A DNA stretch of 64,000 nucleotides, taken from NCBI GenBank assembly GCA_944739405.2, contig OX123182.2, positions 67,831,183-67,895,182 on the forward strand. The letters run 5' to 3'. Positions 1 to 11,270 of this stretch are shown here, in pieces. The stretch's first letter is position 1. Each line of letters begins with the position of its first letter. The notes under the pieces were generated by a model. It saw only the letters and a list, made by a program, of their open reading frames with translations. It ran no database searches and was not told the origin of the DNA. A program made the position numbers and the translations under genes. The DNA comes from Euclidia mi (Eukaryota; Arthropoda; Insecta; Lepidoptera; Erebidae).

Positions 1-159
1 GTGTTTGACAAGCATCGCGCGTGTCATAGGGGCAAAAATGCTAACGCGCGGTACTAGTAGACATTACAATTATTGCGGTCAGCAGAAACATCAGGTAGCA
101 TATTTAGACCGTACGTCGCCGGAAAATAATGAGTCAGTGGCAAGGCCAAGAGTAAACGT

Positions 160-1135
160 GTAGCGTCGCCGTGGCTGTTCAACCTCTTCATGGACAGTTG
201 TTTGCAAGATTTGAAAAATAGTGACTGTGGATTAAGGATGAATGAGTTACTTGTCAAATGCCTCCTTTATTCTGATGATCAGGTTATACTTGCGTCTTCA
301 GCGGAGGAGTTGCAGGAGATAGTTACAATCATGCATGGTGCGTTAGAGAAGAAAGGAATGAAAGTGGATGTAAGTAAAACGAAAGTAATGGTTTTTGAAA
401 AGGAGGAATGTGTTACGGCTTGTAATGTAATGATCGATGAACAGCAAGTGGAGCAAGTGAATGAGTTTGTATATTTAGGTACGCTGTTTACAAGAGATGG
501 TAAGAATGTAGAAGATATTGAAAGAAGAGTTAATGCAGGTAATAGAGTTAATGGAGCTCTGAAGGCCTTTATGAATAGCCAAAACGTATCCAAAAAGGCA
601 TGTTTGGCTGTGCATAGAGGGGTGTTAGTACCTACTCTTATCTCTTATGTGTGGTAGTGATAGTTGGGTACGGTAGAAGAGTCATGAAAGTAGAATAAAT
701 GCTGTAGAAATAAGAGCACTGAGATGTATGTGTGGTGTTTCTTTGACTGCCAGAGTAAAGAATTGTGTGATAAGAGAATGTTGTGGGGTAAAAGAAGATG
801 TAGTGACAAGCATCGAGAAAGATATGCTAAGATGGTTCGGGCACGTGGAGAGGATGGATGACGAAAGACTGACCAAGCAGATATATAAGGCAAGTGTGGA
901 AGGGACAGGTCGAAGGGGAAGACCTAGGCGGACGTTCTCTGACCAGATTGGAGACATCTTAAAAACAGGACAGGTTAGAAGTACCCTGAACAGAAGAGCA
1001 TGCATGAAGAATCTGATAGGAGTGAATGAAGCAAGAGAGATATGTCAGGATCGTTGCAAATGGCGTTCCGTAGTCTCTGCCTACCCCTCCGGGAAACAGG
1101 CGTGAGTCTATGAATGTATGTATGTACAAAAGAAC
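160..1135 (+). pseudogene. RTE-clade non-LTR retrotransposon, 3' half of reverse transcriptase
   Basis: The frame containing positions 190-657 encodes the RT palm region, with LYSDDQVILAS where a functional copy would have YADD. After a frameshift near 657 the C-terminal domain resumes (about 665-1105) and ends with the conserved SAYPSGKQA tail just before a stop. It is followed by a 3' end GGGAAACAGGCGTGAG and an ATGT microsatellite, the usual terminus of this family. A full RTE ORF would also hold an apurinic endonuclease and RT fingers, so this copy is 5'-truncated. The coding frame runs upstream of the first Met into VASPWLFNLFM, so that Met is not a true start. Related 3' ends occur at 10628, 27752, 37786 and 43256. 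Family assignment is firm; activity is excluded by the break and by the altered catalytic motif. Confidence 0.85.
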
Positions 1136-1998
1136 CGTTGACGATTACTACGACTGCATCGTGATCTTTTGAAAAGATTTATTTAGACATTGTGGGTCCT
1201 CTTGACAAAGATAATTATGGAAATGTGTATATCCTGACACTTCAATGTGAACTCACAAAATTTGTGGAAGCATAACCGTTTAAGACTAAATCGGCTAATG
1301 ATGTAGCCAAAACTTTAGTTGAAAATTTTATTTTGAGGTATGGGATACCTAAGATAATTGCTACAGATTGGGGTTCAGAATTTATTTCTAAAGTAATGAT
1401 AGAATTATGTAACGTACTAGAAATAAATAAAATTTTATTAACGGCATATCATCATGAGAGCATAGCTTCTTTAGAAAATGTCCATAAAACTTTAGGCGCA
1501 TATTTACGTATACAAACTAATAATAATTCTTTTGCGTGGAGTTCATGGATACCGTATTAGTGTTTTTCCTATAATACAACAGTTAATGTAGTGATTCAAT
1601 ATACACCGTACGAGTTAGTCTTTGGAAAGCTATGTAGATTGCCGAATAATTTAAAAGATAATAGCGTTGAGCCTTTATATAATTTTAATAACTACCCATT
1701 AGAATTTAAATACAGATTGCAGAGGGCTCATGCTGACGCTAAAAAAAATTTAATGAGAAGTAAATGTGTTAGAAAATATAAGTCTGACAAAAAGATAAAT
1801 CCAATTACGTATAAGGAAGGTGATTTAGTCTTAGTAAAAAATGAAACGGCACTAAGTTCGATTGTATATATGCAGGTCCGTTTCAGGTCATAAAAGACGA
1901 ATCGCCTAATGTCGTAATTAAATGTAAAAATAAAATAGATGTAGTACATAAGAATAGAACTAGGTTATATAACAATAGATTTGAAAAAAATATGTAAA
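1127..1998 (+). pseudogene. Gypsy (Ty3-like) integrase fragment
   Basis: Translation gives an integrase core: DIVGPL (first Asp), ATDWGSEF (second Asp, in the usual DxGxxF setting) and SLENVH (Glu), followed by the C-terminal chromodomain-like part with KEGDLVLVKN at about 1816-1845. Stops at about 1275 and 1558 and a frameshift near 1870 break it. The sequence before DIVGPL (TITTTAS..FEK) resembles the matching part of the pol at 59171-59548, so the two elements are related. The fragment starts directly after the ATGT tail of the upstream RTE copy, and the protease, RT and RNase H are absent. It ends at a TAA at 1996. It is the 3' end of a Gypsy or endogenous-retrovirus pol that lost its front. 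Confidence 0.85.
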
Positions 1999-2480
1999 TT
2001 ATATTTATTTTTTTTTTTCATTTGGGATGGGTGATGCGATGTATGTCACGTCCATCACATATCATTAGATATATGATAGATAAGTAGAGTAGTAGTAGAT
2101 AAGTATATGATAAGTTATTTAGCATAGAAGCACGTGTTAGTTATGTATATAAACAAAGGCAACTATTGTAAGAGCAGATTGACATAAAATTTTAGCCCAT
2201 CATTAGTTACTTTATAGAGAAAAGGTTAAGGGCTAGGTGGATCTGGACCTTACTGCCTGTTATTTCATATTAGCTGTAAAAACAGTTAGTCAGTATTAGA
2301 AATACAGAACAGCGAACAACATTATTCATAAAAACACATGTTAGGGCTGGGATCCAACTAGGCCTTCCACACTTCTCTTTAAAATAACTATTGATGGGCT
2401 CAAATTGTCTGTGAGTCACTCAGGTATATAGATTATCTTAAAATAACAATAAATAGAAGTCTACGCTATAATTTAAAGAA
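1999..2480 (+). repeat. possible 3' LTR of the Gypsy fragment
   Basis: Directly after the integrase stop comes a T-rich run, then TTTGGGATGGG, which could be a polypurine tract, and TGATGCGATGTATGTCACG, which could open an LTR. I cannot find the matching second LTR or a clear CA end, so the borders are guesses. Confidence 0.3.
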
Positions 2481-4329
2481 GATTCTATAACTTTCTCAAA
2501 ATATTGTAGATGTCTTATTAAATATTAACTTATTTGGTTGCTAATTTTAGTTGTATATATCGATTTTTAAGTTCTTATTTATCAATGTAGCATGGAATCT
2601 TACGTTTTTCGAGGAATTTAAGTGTTAATTTTAATAAATATCTCAAAATTGTACATTATGTTTAAAAAAAGCGGTCTCGAGGTTGTCTCATTTCTTTCCA
2701 TTTTCTAAGAACGTTTACCTTAGTAATGTATATTTTATTCACACCACCATAAAGTAGAGATTTCAACGAACAAAACGCCGAACAATTTGAAAAAAAAAGC
2801 TGATATATTGACGTGAGAATTTTCAATTGAAAATTAGGGTTTTATTTCGATATTAAGTCAAAATAAGGCGTACAAATAAATATTTTAAATAAAAAACATT
2901 AACAGTGTGTTTGGAACATAAAAAGGCAAGTTTTCACCAAATTTCGTGTAAAAGAAAAAACTATTGTAAAAGTTAAAAAAAAAACCAAAAACTTGGTTAT
3001 TTGAATTTTTCACATAAATTATGACGTTGTGTGAATAAAGTGTAAATACAAAAGTTGTAGATCTTTTTATTTCCTACAACTTTGCTATTGACGTTTTACC
3101 CGTAGGACTTGTAGTTTTGCTGGCAATCGAGATAAACCCTTTTTTACCCTAGAAATCGCAACCCCATCCACTTCCCGACCTCAGATCGCCCGTAATTTAT
3201 TTTTCCTTTAATGATCGCTATATTCTCTTCCTTATCCAATGGGTTTCATCCTACTGTAATTTTATTCTACTTCAAAAATTATCTACCCTAGTCTAACAAT
3301 CAATTCCCAGCGTATCACATGAATTTTAAAAACACACATTAGGTAATTTTCACACATAAAAAATTAAAATTTAATTTAATTTTACAAGTGGTGCCATCTT
3401 ATAATCATGAGTAAGAAACATTTTAATGTGCCATGTTAAAAATTTATGCACACAAAGAAGCAGGTGTAATTGCAAGACCGAGATCGTCGGTACATCTCAG
3501 AATTACAACGAGTAACAGTGTCACCTTTTACTTGAGGCTCTGATCACGTTTAAACGAAAACCGTTACGTATTATCAACACCACGAGTCGATAAAATAATG
3601 GCGCTAGTAATATCTTTCGACTATGGTCAGGTTACACTAACCAACTAACCACACTCGTCTAAACAGCACTGCAGTTCACACGTCTATTTAAGAAATAAAA
3701 GCTACAAGCTGTTCTACACAAAATCAGCACAGTCAGAAGCAATAGCTCCGCACAGTCTTACACTATGAACTTAGTAGGTATGTACGATTCGATTAGTTTA
3801 ACAACAACCAGCAACCAACTTTAGCACCGCTGTCCTGCGAAGGACAATCTAGACCGGAGTTATTGTTTCAGATTTAGCAGAAAACCAACCAAAGCTGGGT
3901 GTTGGTTCTAAAACCAATATTACAACTGCACTAGAACAATAACTAGCACGTTTCACTCAAACGCACTTGGAATAATGCAAGTCAGCCTCTATGCTCACTT
4001 TCGTTACTATTGTAGTCCATAAAGTAAGACCGAGACAAGATAATCTATTTGCAAGCAAGCATATGATCACAAGGTTCGTGAGTGCGAGCCACCCATGCAT
4101 GAAGAAATAAATATAATCGCTTTCTTTTTAACCGGCGTATCAAACTCAAAACCTCCGTTCGATATCTACGCTATAACTAGGTCACTGTGGTAGTCGGACA
4201 ACCATACGCTAACATAAAATACGGCAAAGGTCTTAATTAAATGGTTCAGTACTACCCACATTCTTTTTTTGTCTTTTTCTTCTATAAGCTATTAAAAAGA
4301 AGATTATTCATAAGATAATGCCATGCGAA
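2481..4329. other. no gene seen, AT-rich
   Basis: No open frame of note and no recognised element. A moderately GC-rich stretch at 3060-3180 resembles the low-complexity wording of degraded repeats, but I cannot name it. Confidence 0.5.
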
Positions 4330-4450
4330 ACACGACACTGTAAGAGTCAAACGATTCCACAACTCAGTGTCTCGTGTAGGAATCGAACCTATAACACTAG
4401 GTACGATGTGATGGCGATATCACCACAATGATTATGACATTTCCAAGGTT
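4330..4450 (-). repeat. degenerate tRNA-derived SINE head
   Basis: On the minus strand there is a B-box-like GGTTCGATTCC (plus strand 4386-4396) and, about 45 bases upstream, an A-box-like TGGTGATATCGCC. The spacing fits a tRNA-type polymerase III promoter. No folded tRNA is recoverable, so a SINE remnant is the better reading than a gene. Confidence 0.35.
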
Positions 4451-5062
4451 AAACGCGTAATGTTTTACAACTTCAAAAAAAATTGGCAGTACCAATAAAA
4501 AATCAGACAAAATACGCTCACCACGGTTGCAGTTGAAAGCTCAGATGATTCACCAACATAGCAGTGTTAGCAGTCGCCTTCGCTCGCGCTGGTCCATTAT
4601 GCTACTTCTGATGACGACGGGTTGCTTGATTTTTGGCCGGTATCAACACTTCACAGTTTGTTATACGTTCACACCAAATCTAATTAACAAAACTGACTAT
4701 AATTATTTTGGATTACTGAACACGAAACGAGTGACAGTTTCTAGGTACTTGTTGCCCGCCCGAAGTCTCCAAGAGAAGTGATAACTGTGTTGCTCCATTG
4801 AACGTCAACCGTCACCCCCTTCTTCAACTGTAGCAAACGTCACACTAGACTTTGTCGAAGCGCGCCATCTTCAAACTTCTGTTTCGTAGTTAGTTGACGT
4901 CACGAACTCATGACCATTCCGATATATTCATCTTTGTGTATTACACTCACAACCAAGATAATAACGTTTAATATAGTGATCCTAGCTTTCAACATCCAAC
5001 AATACCCGCTTCATTTATCAGAGCATTTTATGACTAAAAGTAGCAATGAACTTTCCCCACAT
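4451..5062. other. no gene seen
   Basis: Short frames at 4527-4781 and 4910-5113 have no recognisable domain and look like chance frames. Confidence 0.5.
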
Positions 5063-7458
5063 CTTTATTTATTTATTTATTATACACTTTATTGTACACT
5101 TTTACAAATATGATAAAGAAATTTACATATGTAAGATACAGTTAAATGGGCGGCCTTATCGCTAAAAGCTATTTCTTCCAGGCAACCTTTGGATGAAGAT
5201 ATTATTGGTAGTATAGAAATGGTAGTTGTAAGCGTACCAGTAAAGATGTATGTAGATATATATTATATTTAAATATATATAAAGATATATAATACTAAGA
5301 CAATTTACATACACATACATAAATAATATTTAATACATATATACTTAGTAGAACGGGAAGAAACAAGAAATATCATAATGACAGGTAGTACTCCTTAACC
5401 AAGGATTTGAACCTGGTTACCGTCTGAGCCTGTCTTATATGTAACGGTAATGCATTCCATAGACGAACAGCTGTGACAGAAAATGACTTATCATAAAAGG
5501 TTGTGGAATGTATCTTCAGTTTCATATTTTCTGATAACCTTAAATAACGGTTATGCGTATCATGAAGGAATACGAATCGTCCTTTAAGATAGGAAGGAGT
5601 TGAAGGGTTAAAAAGTATATTGTACAGCAAAAAAGAATGTGGCATTCCGGCGATGTCGTATAGGTAACCACTTGAGCTGTGTTCGAGATTGTGAAACATG
5701 ATCATATTTGCGAAGTCCAAATATGAATCGTATACAGAGATTTTGAAGGCGCTCAAGTTTATCTAGCTGGTTTTCGGCAAGATCTAGATAGCTGACATTT
5801 GCATAATCAATAATGAGTAAAAGAAGAGATTTTGCAAGTGCAATTTTGGTGGCACTTGGGAGAAAATTTCTAAGTCTTCTCAATGAACCTGCTGAGGCAA
5901 ACACCTTTCGGCTCATCTCTTGTATCTGCAATCGCCACGTTAGTGTAGAGTCGATGTTATACCGAGATTCTTTACCTTATCTTGTATCGGAATAACAGTG
6001 CCATCGAAAGTAACGTGAGGCAGCTGAGACCAGTCGATTTTCGTTGTCATTCTTGCGCTCCCAATAACAATGACCTGAGTTTTAGAGGGATTGACTTTAA
6101 GCCCAAAGGATTTGCTCCAACTGCTGATACGCGTCAGGTCACTGTTAATGGCACCTATAGAAAAAGACATTTGGGCCAATGGCGACTGCGTGTAGATTTG
6201 GAGATCATCTGCATAGAAGTGATAGGAACAGCGAAGGTCATTTGATATAGAATTTATAAAAATTGCGAAGAGTAAAGGAGACAACACGCCACCCTGGGGC
6301 ACACCAACAGTTATGTCACACCAACAAGAATGTGAAATTTTCGATGCGTATACGCTGTCGGCGGCCACACAGGTAACTACGAAAACAATCAACCACCGTA
6401 GGAGATATGTTAAGAGAGCATAGCCGGCCAAGTAGAATATCAAAGTCCACTGTGTTAAAAGCGTTGCTAAAATCTAGCAGAGCAAGGATCGTAAGCTGAC
6501 CGTCCTCCATGCCAGCGCTGATGTCATCCGTAATATTGACTAAGGAAGTAACGGTACTATGACCCGAACGGAAGCCGGACTGGAAGGGATTAAGAAGATT
6601 ATTTCTGGAGAGGAAGGAGTTAATTTGGTTATAGACGAGACGTTCGAGGACTTTGGAGAGGAATGGTAGGATAGAGATTGGTCGATAATCAGAAAAGGTT
6701 GAAGGATGAGATTTTTTTGGGATTGGGGTTATTAAGGCGTCTTTTCAAAATGATGGGAATACACCACTAGACATGGAATAATTAAGGGTGTGGGAAATGA
6801 TAGGTAGGATTAAATCGAGGATTGGAAGGATCATATTACGGCTGACACAGTCGCCACCAACAGCGTTGGACGTGATGAATAAAATACTCTTCTTAACATC
6901 ACTATCGGTGAAGTGATTAAAGAAAAATGGTGAATAACTAGGGGTGGGCAGTGATGAAAGATAATTAATAGTGCTTGTCTTAGTAGTCCTATTAATATTG
7001 GACGAAGCAGAGAAATGTTGATTGAGCAAGTCATTATTGAAGTCATGAGGAATAGTGTTTAGACGTGCTTTGCCAACCCCCAGGATTTTAAGAAATTTCC
7101 AGACTTTTGCCGGATCACCGCTTTTTACAGAACCATGGATATGTTGGCGTTGTGCATCCCTACACACCCTATTGCAGTGATTCCTAATTGCTACATATTT
7201 TTGTAATTTGGAAGCATCCGGTTAAATTTTATATTTAAATTTAGCTGCAGCTTTTTTGTGTAAGAACCGTTTGATGTTATCAGGGAGCCAAGGCAAAGGA
7301 CGGTGCTTTAGTTTCACAGGTCGAATTGGCGCATGCTTGTCAAAAAGTTCTATGATTTTATTTGTAAAGACGCTGACCGTTTCATCGACAGATTCGGAAA
7401 TCATGAGTGCATTCCAGTCGATATCTCTGGCATCTTTATATAGATTTTCTGTGTTCAT
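5063..7458 (-). mobile_element. CR1-like non-LTR retrotransposon, broken
   Basis: The element runs right to left. Its 3' end is a run of AAAT units (plus strand TTTATTTATTTATT at 5063-5090), the tail style of CR1/L2/Jockey-type LINEs. Upstream are remnants of the linker after the endonuclease (7222-7458), RT fingers (6530-7167), palm (5940-6520) and the C-terminal domain (5373-5931). The endonuclease itself is missing, so it is 5'-truncated. Multiple frameshifts separate the blocks. The clade could equally be a near relative of CR1. Confidence 0.8.
5373..7458 (-). pseudogene. CR1-like reverse transcriptase, frameshifted
   Basis: Minus-strand blocks in order: NTENLYKDARDIDWN (linker), DAQRQHIHGSVKSGDPAKVW, LALLDFSNAFNTVD (motif A, Asp), VGVPQGGVLSPLLF (motif B), HFYADDLQIY (motif C with both catalytic Asp), LKVNPSKTQVI, then the C-terminal domain ending in AVRLWNALPLHIR and TRFKSLVKEYYL. 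Catalytic residues survive, but at least four frameshifts (near 5620, 5940, 6440 and 6740) make it inactive. The C-terminal WNALP block is characteristic of CR1, L2 and Rex-type LINEs. Confidence 0.85.
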
Positions 7459-8149
7459 GCCACCAAAATTGTATTATACCGTTGCAAAATTGTATTACAC
7501 ATAGTATTAAACCGTTTTTTTTTTTGATTTGACAGATTAAGTGGTTAAACCAAGGGGTTAAACAATAAATCCAAAGGCAATATCATATTTTTAAATCTAT
7601 ATCTATACATATAATAAATATGTAAGTGATCGATGTCTGTACATGGAAGATATTTAAGAGAAAACTATTTTAAAGGGTCTTTATTAAAGAAGAGAACCCA
7701 AAAATATAATTATTACAATTTTTGTCTGTTTGTCTGTGCGTTTGTGCACGCTAATTTCAGAAACGGCTTATCGGATTTAAATGCAGGATATATTGATATA
7801 TTGTGGGAAGCCTCATTTAACATTTAGTGTCTGTTTTATTCGAATCGGTTCATAAATAAAAAAGTTATGTCGATTTAAACATTACGATGTATTTTTTGGG
7901 TTGAAATTTGTCCTATAGCAATGTAAATAAGTTACTTTTTAGTTGAATCGGTTGAAACTTAAAATAGTATGTTCTGTAAAATGTAAAATTACGATGGTTG
8001 AAAGATTAAAAATGGTCATTTTCGAAAATTAATAGTATCCAGTTTAAAATGAGCTCTATACTAAATAATTTATGATATTATATAGGGTTCAGCTTAGGCT
8101 GGATAAATCGCGCGTGTACGTATAATAAGAGCACCGAGTAGTGAGTCAT

Positions 8150-9905
8150 TTACTGGAGGGTATCAACACTTCGCTTTGTCTGAAGCAAGTATCAGTGAAA
8201 GTCCTCATCGATTGCGCCATTTGTTTGCAGTAGTGCTGGAGTTCTGCAAACTTTCAGATGCTGCACAGTTATAGCATAGATTTCAAAACGAATTGGCCGA
8301 GGACATTTTCAGGCACGCACAACCAACTAATGAATCGTTGTTTGCTTGCTATTCAAGACATAGCTATATCTATTATATTACTCAATATGTCTGACTGAAC
8401 CATCATTTGATGGTGTAAGCATTGATAAAGATTACGCGATTGATATGAATAAACTATCACCGATCATAACTAACCGAAATCCTGCAAAATTATGTCCCGA
8501 GACTAACTGAAGAACAGCATTTAGTATAATTTTGATCGTGTGAGTGGATAGTGCTTTGGGCAAAATACTATTAGTAGATGTCCCGGGTGGAATGGGAAAG
8601 ACTTTTCTTATTAAGATGATTTTGGCGAAGGTACGAAGCTAAAGTAAGATTGCGATTGCTGTCACTTTATCGGGTACTAGAGGATGATATCAGCTACGGC
8701 CGCACATTTTAGTTAATTTTACAATTTCCAATTTCCCGAGAAATTCCTTCACAGTGCACCTCTTCGGTCCCCTAGCAATATAAATGCAAAATTACAGCTT
8801 CTTGCTACCAATAGTTTTGGCAGTGCGTTGTCTCTCAGTCAGTCAGTAACGCAATAATTTTGTTTGTATACAGACCGATTGCAGCCACAATGTCACCAGG
8901 AAGTAAAAGTGCCCTTCAACGTATAAATTTTCAATTGGCTTAGACAACACAGAGCTCTGTTTGTAATATATCTAGAAATAGCGACAAAGTTAAGATTTAA
9001 CGTAATGGTAATCATACCATAATGTGATGAATATACGATGACAAACAGTGAAGCGGTCGAAGCATGTAGATCACATAATGGGATATCAAACAAAGTGAAC
9101 CCATGGGCGTTATTTTTTTGGCGATTTTCGTCAGACTGCCTGTTATGCATCGTGGGACAAGAGCTGAGTAAGTTAGAGCCCGAGTCCGATCCTACAGTCT
9201 AAAGAGTTTTAGACTGTAGGATCGTATTATCGCTATGCATTTGAGATTAAACATGCGAGCGCGATTCGGAGGCAACGAATATGCACAGGAATTCTCTGAT
9301 TTTTTACTCGCGATTAGCGGCACCTTTGCAGTGTGTACCCGCACAATCAAGAGAAAGTCATTCTTATGAAATGAATGAAAACCTGTATTGCAAAGTTTCA
9401 TTGATGCAAAATCTGTTATCACCTGTGTATAACAATTATGTGTATCTAAAAAATATTGAAATACCAGTGGAATTTTGGAATCCATGAATGCTCCTGGATT
9501 GCCATCTCAAAAGATTAATTTAAAAGTCGGCGTACCTATAAATTTTTTTATAGACTCACGCCTGTATCCCCGAAGGGGTAGGCAGAGATATAATATTACA
9601 CCCACATTTCGCCATGAAATTTTAGGTCCCACGTAATAGGGGGCGAGCTTATTGCCGTACCGGGCACATTACCAGGCTCCGTGCTGTTACTGAGAATTTC
9701 CTAACGGGAAAACCCAATAACACTTTGCCCGACCCGGGAATCGAATCCGCGACCTCCCAATCCCACGCGCACATTTATGCCGCGAGACCAACGTACCTAT
9801 AATACTTCTTAGAAATGTAACCCCACTCAAGCTTTGTGATTGTACCAGAAAAGTGACCAATTTACAACGAAACGTGATCGAAGCAAATATTTTGTGGGGT
9901 AGGCA
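8150..9905 (+). pseudogene. Helitron Pif1-type helicase, interrupted by a SINE
   Basis: The Walker A motif PGGMGKTFLIK is at 8580-8615, followed by AKVRS and further blocks in shifting frames. Near the end, LPSQKINLKVGVPI (about 9500-9540) matches the late helicase block in which a short LPPH-type phrase leads into LKVG.PI. The next residues resume after the SINE at 9793 (ILLRNVTPLKLCD), showing the SINE went into an existing helicase. The function was unwinding during rolling-circle transposition. Many stops and frameshifts; the final SF1 motifs after 9905 are missing. Confidence 0.7.
9542..9791 (-). mobile_element. tRNA-derived SINE with RTE-like 3' end
   Basis: On the minus strand an A box (TTGGTCTCGCGGCATAAATG, plus 9772-9791) and a B box (GGATTCGATTCC, plus 9737-9748) form a polymerase III promoter, followed by a unique body and a 3' end reading CCCCTTCGGGGATACAGGCG then TGAGTCTAT and an A-rich tail. 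That 3' end closely resembles the RTE 3' ends in this window, so the SINE probably borrows RTE machinery. It is bounded by a perfect 11-bp duplication, CGTACCTATAA, at 9531-9541 and 9792-9802. It appears full length. Confidence 0.85.
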
Positions 9906-10184
9906 CCCCACCCTGTTAAAATGTTTATAATGTTTTAAATGTTTATAATGGTGATAATGTTTATATACCCCGGATTTCCTCAGCTAAATTAAATCAATTT
10001 TTCGTTTAGTTGCAGACGAGTCCAGTTTGGATTTGGATTGGTGGATCTAAGTAACAGGTGTTTTGCGCTTAGTCTGCTTTATGTGTCTCTGCCAGGTTAA
10101 GTGTTACCAGGCACCTTTGTGTTTTCATCCCCGAGGGCTATCTAAACGTCTAATATAGTGTACAAATTTTTAATGTCGACTATT
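9906..10184. other. no gene seen
   Basis: Short imperfect repeats of AATGTTTATAATG at 9920-9960; nothing else recognised. Confidence 0.5.
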
Positions 10185-10440
10185 AGACAATAGAGCGGCT
10201 AGTCGTACAAGGAAAAGTAGAGGGAACTAGATCGCGCGGACGATCACCTATGCGCTGGACTGATCAGTTGAAATCCGCAGTGGGTGACTGTGTGTCAAAC
10301 TGCGCCAGACAGTCTGCTAACCGAGAGAGATGGCGGGAGATCATGAAAAAAGCTGTGTCCGCCTCTATCACCAATGTGGACTCCTCAACGTGACCACGAC
10401 CGCTCTACCAAGAGCGAAACAACAGAGAAGAAGAGATTAG
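10185..10440 (+). pseudogene. non-LTR retrotransposon RT C-terminus, 3' scrap
   Basis: Translation gives VVQGKVEGTRSRGRSPMRW followed by TDQLKSAVGDC and NRERWREIMKKAV, the C-terminal tail of an endonuclease-RT polyprotein, ending at a stop near 10393 and followed by an AGAAGAAGAG-type 3' tail. Only the last ~70 residues remain. The exact clade (RTE-like or near) is not fixed. Confidence 0.7.
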
Positions 10441-10627
10441 ATATTATTAAGATGACTTGACTTTATTATTTAGATGACCTGAAAAGCTTTTGCTTATAAT
10501 ACGGGGTTTAAAAACACTCTTAACGAAAACTGAAATCTCATATCGTACCTATCATTACGAAAAATTTTTACTTCGGCACCATACCTGGGAAATAACTAGC
10601 TTTTTAGGATATATTGAGGCTCAGTCA

Positions 10628-10853
10628 TACATACATACATACATACATAGACTCACGCCTGCTTCCCGGAGGGGTAGGCAGAGACTACGGAACGCCATTT
10701 GCAACGATCCAAACATATCTCTCTTGCTTCATTCACTCCCATCAGATTCCTCATGTATGCTCTTCTGTTCAGGGTACTTCTCACCTGTCCTGTTTTTAGG
10801 ATGTCTCCAATCTGATCAGAGAACGTCCGCCTAGGTCTAGGCTCAGTCACCAC
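10628..10853 (-). pseudogene. RTE LINE 3' end
   Basis: Minus-strand residues PRPRRTFSDQIGDILKTGQV through SAYPSGKQA match the C-terminus of the RTE copy at 160-1135 closely. The tail is a run of ATGT units (plus strand catacatacata at 10628-10650). It is strongly 5'-truncated, about 200 bp of coding sequence, which is usual for target-primed insertion. Confidence 0.85.
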
Positions 10854-10859
10854 ACAATT

Positions 10860-11099
10860 TTTCTAATTAAGTACAATATCGATGCATTTACCCCGCGAAT
10901 GTGTTCTATAGATGTCCCATGCACCCATTGATAGGTATTTCGAGCATTGCATGGGCGCACTTTTATTTCCGGCTTACAAAATGTGTCCACAAAAAAAAAT
11001 GTTTCCCAGTTTTTTTGCTGAATATGACTTGGCATGATGTGCAAAACGAGTTGACTTCGGCTTGGTGATGGGTCCTGTGACACCCTGTATACTAATTTA
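10860..11099. other. unassigned, possible DNA-transposon scrap
   Basis: An open minus-strand frame here (10847-11083) has no domain I recognise. The phrase CCTGTGACACCCTGTATAC near 11074 resembles an end of a terminal-inverted-repeat element, but no partner was found. Confidence 0.3.
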
Positions 11100-11229
11100 T
11101 TGTTATTTGAGTTATTTTTAGGATATCTACATCTACACTATTCAGTATACTACAACTACATAGGTTATATATGAAACTTAAAACGTTTTGGTGAAGAATT
11201 CTGTAGTATAATGAAAAAAACAATTACCT

Positions 11230-11270
11230 ACGCGCGAACGGAGCCTAGCGGTGCCCGCGGGCACAGCTAA
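11230..11270 (+). mobile_element. Helitron 3' terminus
   Basis: A perfect 14-bp palindrome, GTGCCCGCGGGCAC (11251-11264), is followed by AG and CTAA, then T. A GC-rich hairpin just before CTRR, with T as the next base, is the canonical Helitron 3' end. Whether it closes the Helitron starting at 7602 is unknown. Confidence 0.55.

Larger units (their letters stand above)
7602..9905 (+). mobile_element. Helitron, autonomous type, decayed
   Basis: A plausible 5' terminus, TCTATACATATAATAAA preceded by A, sits at 7602, the terminal style of lepidopteran Helitrons. Downstream lies a broken helicase reading frame (8150-9905). I did not find the Rep nuclease domain. The 3' end is uncertain: a hairpin plus CTAA at 11251-11270 is one candidate, but other repeats lie between. 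A SINE sits inside the helicase at 9542-9791. Confidence 0.6.

Noticed and set aside
4375..4440. tRNA gene
   Set aside because: A- and B-box-like motifs only; no cloverleaf could be drawn.
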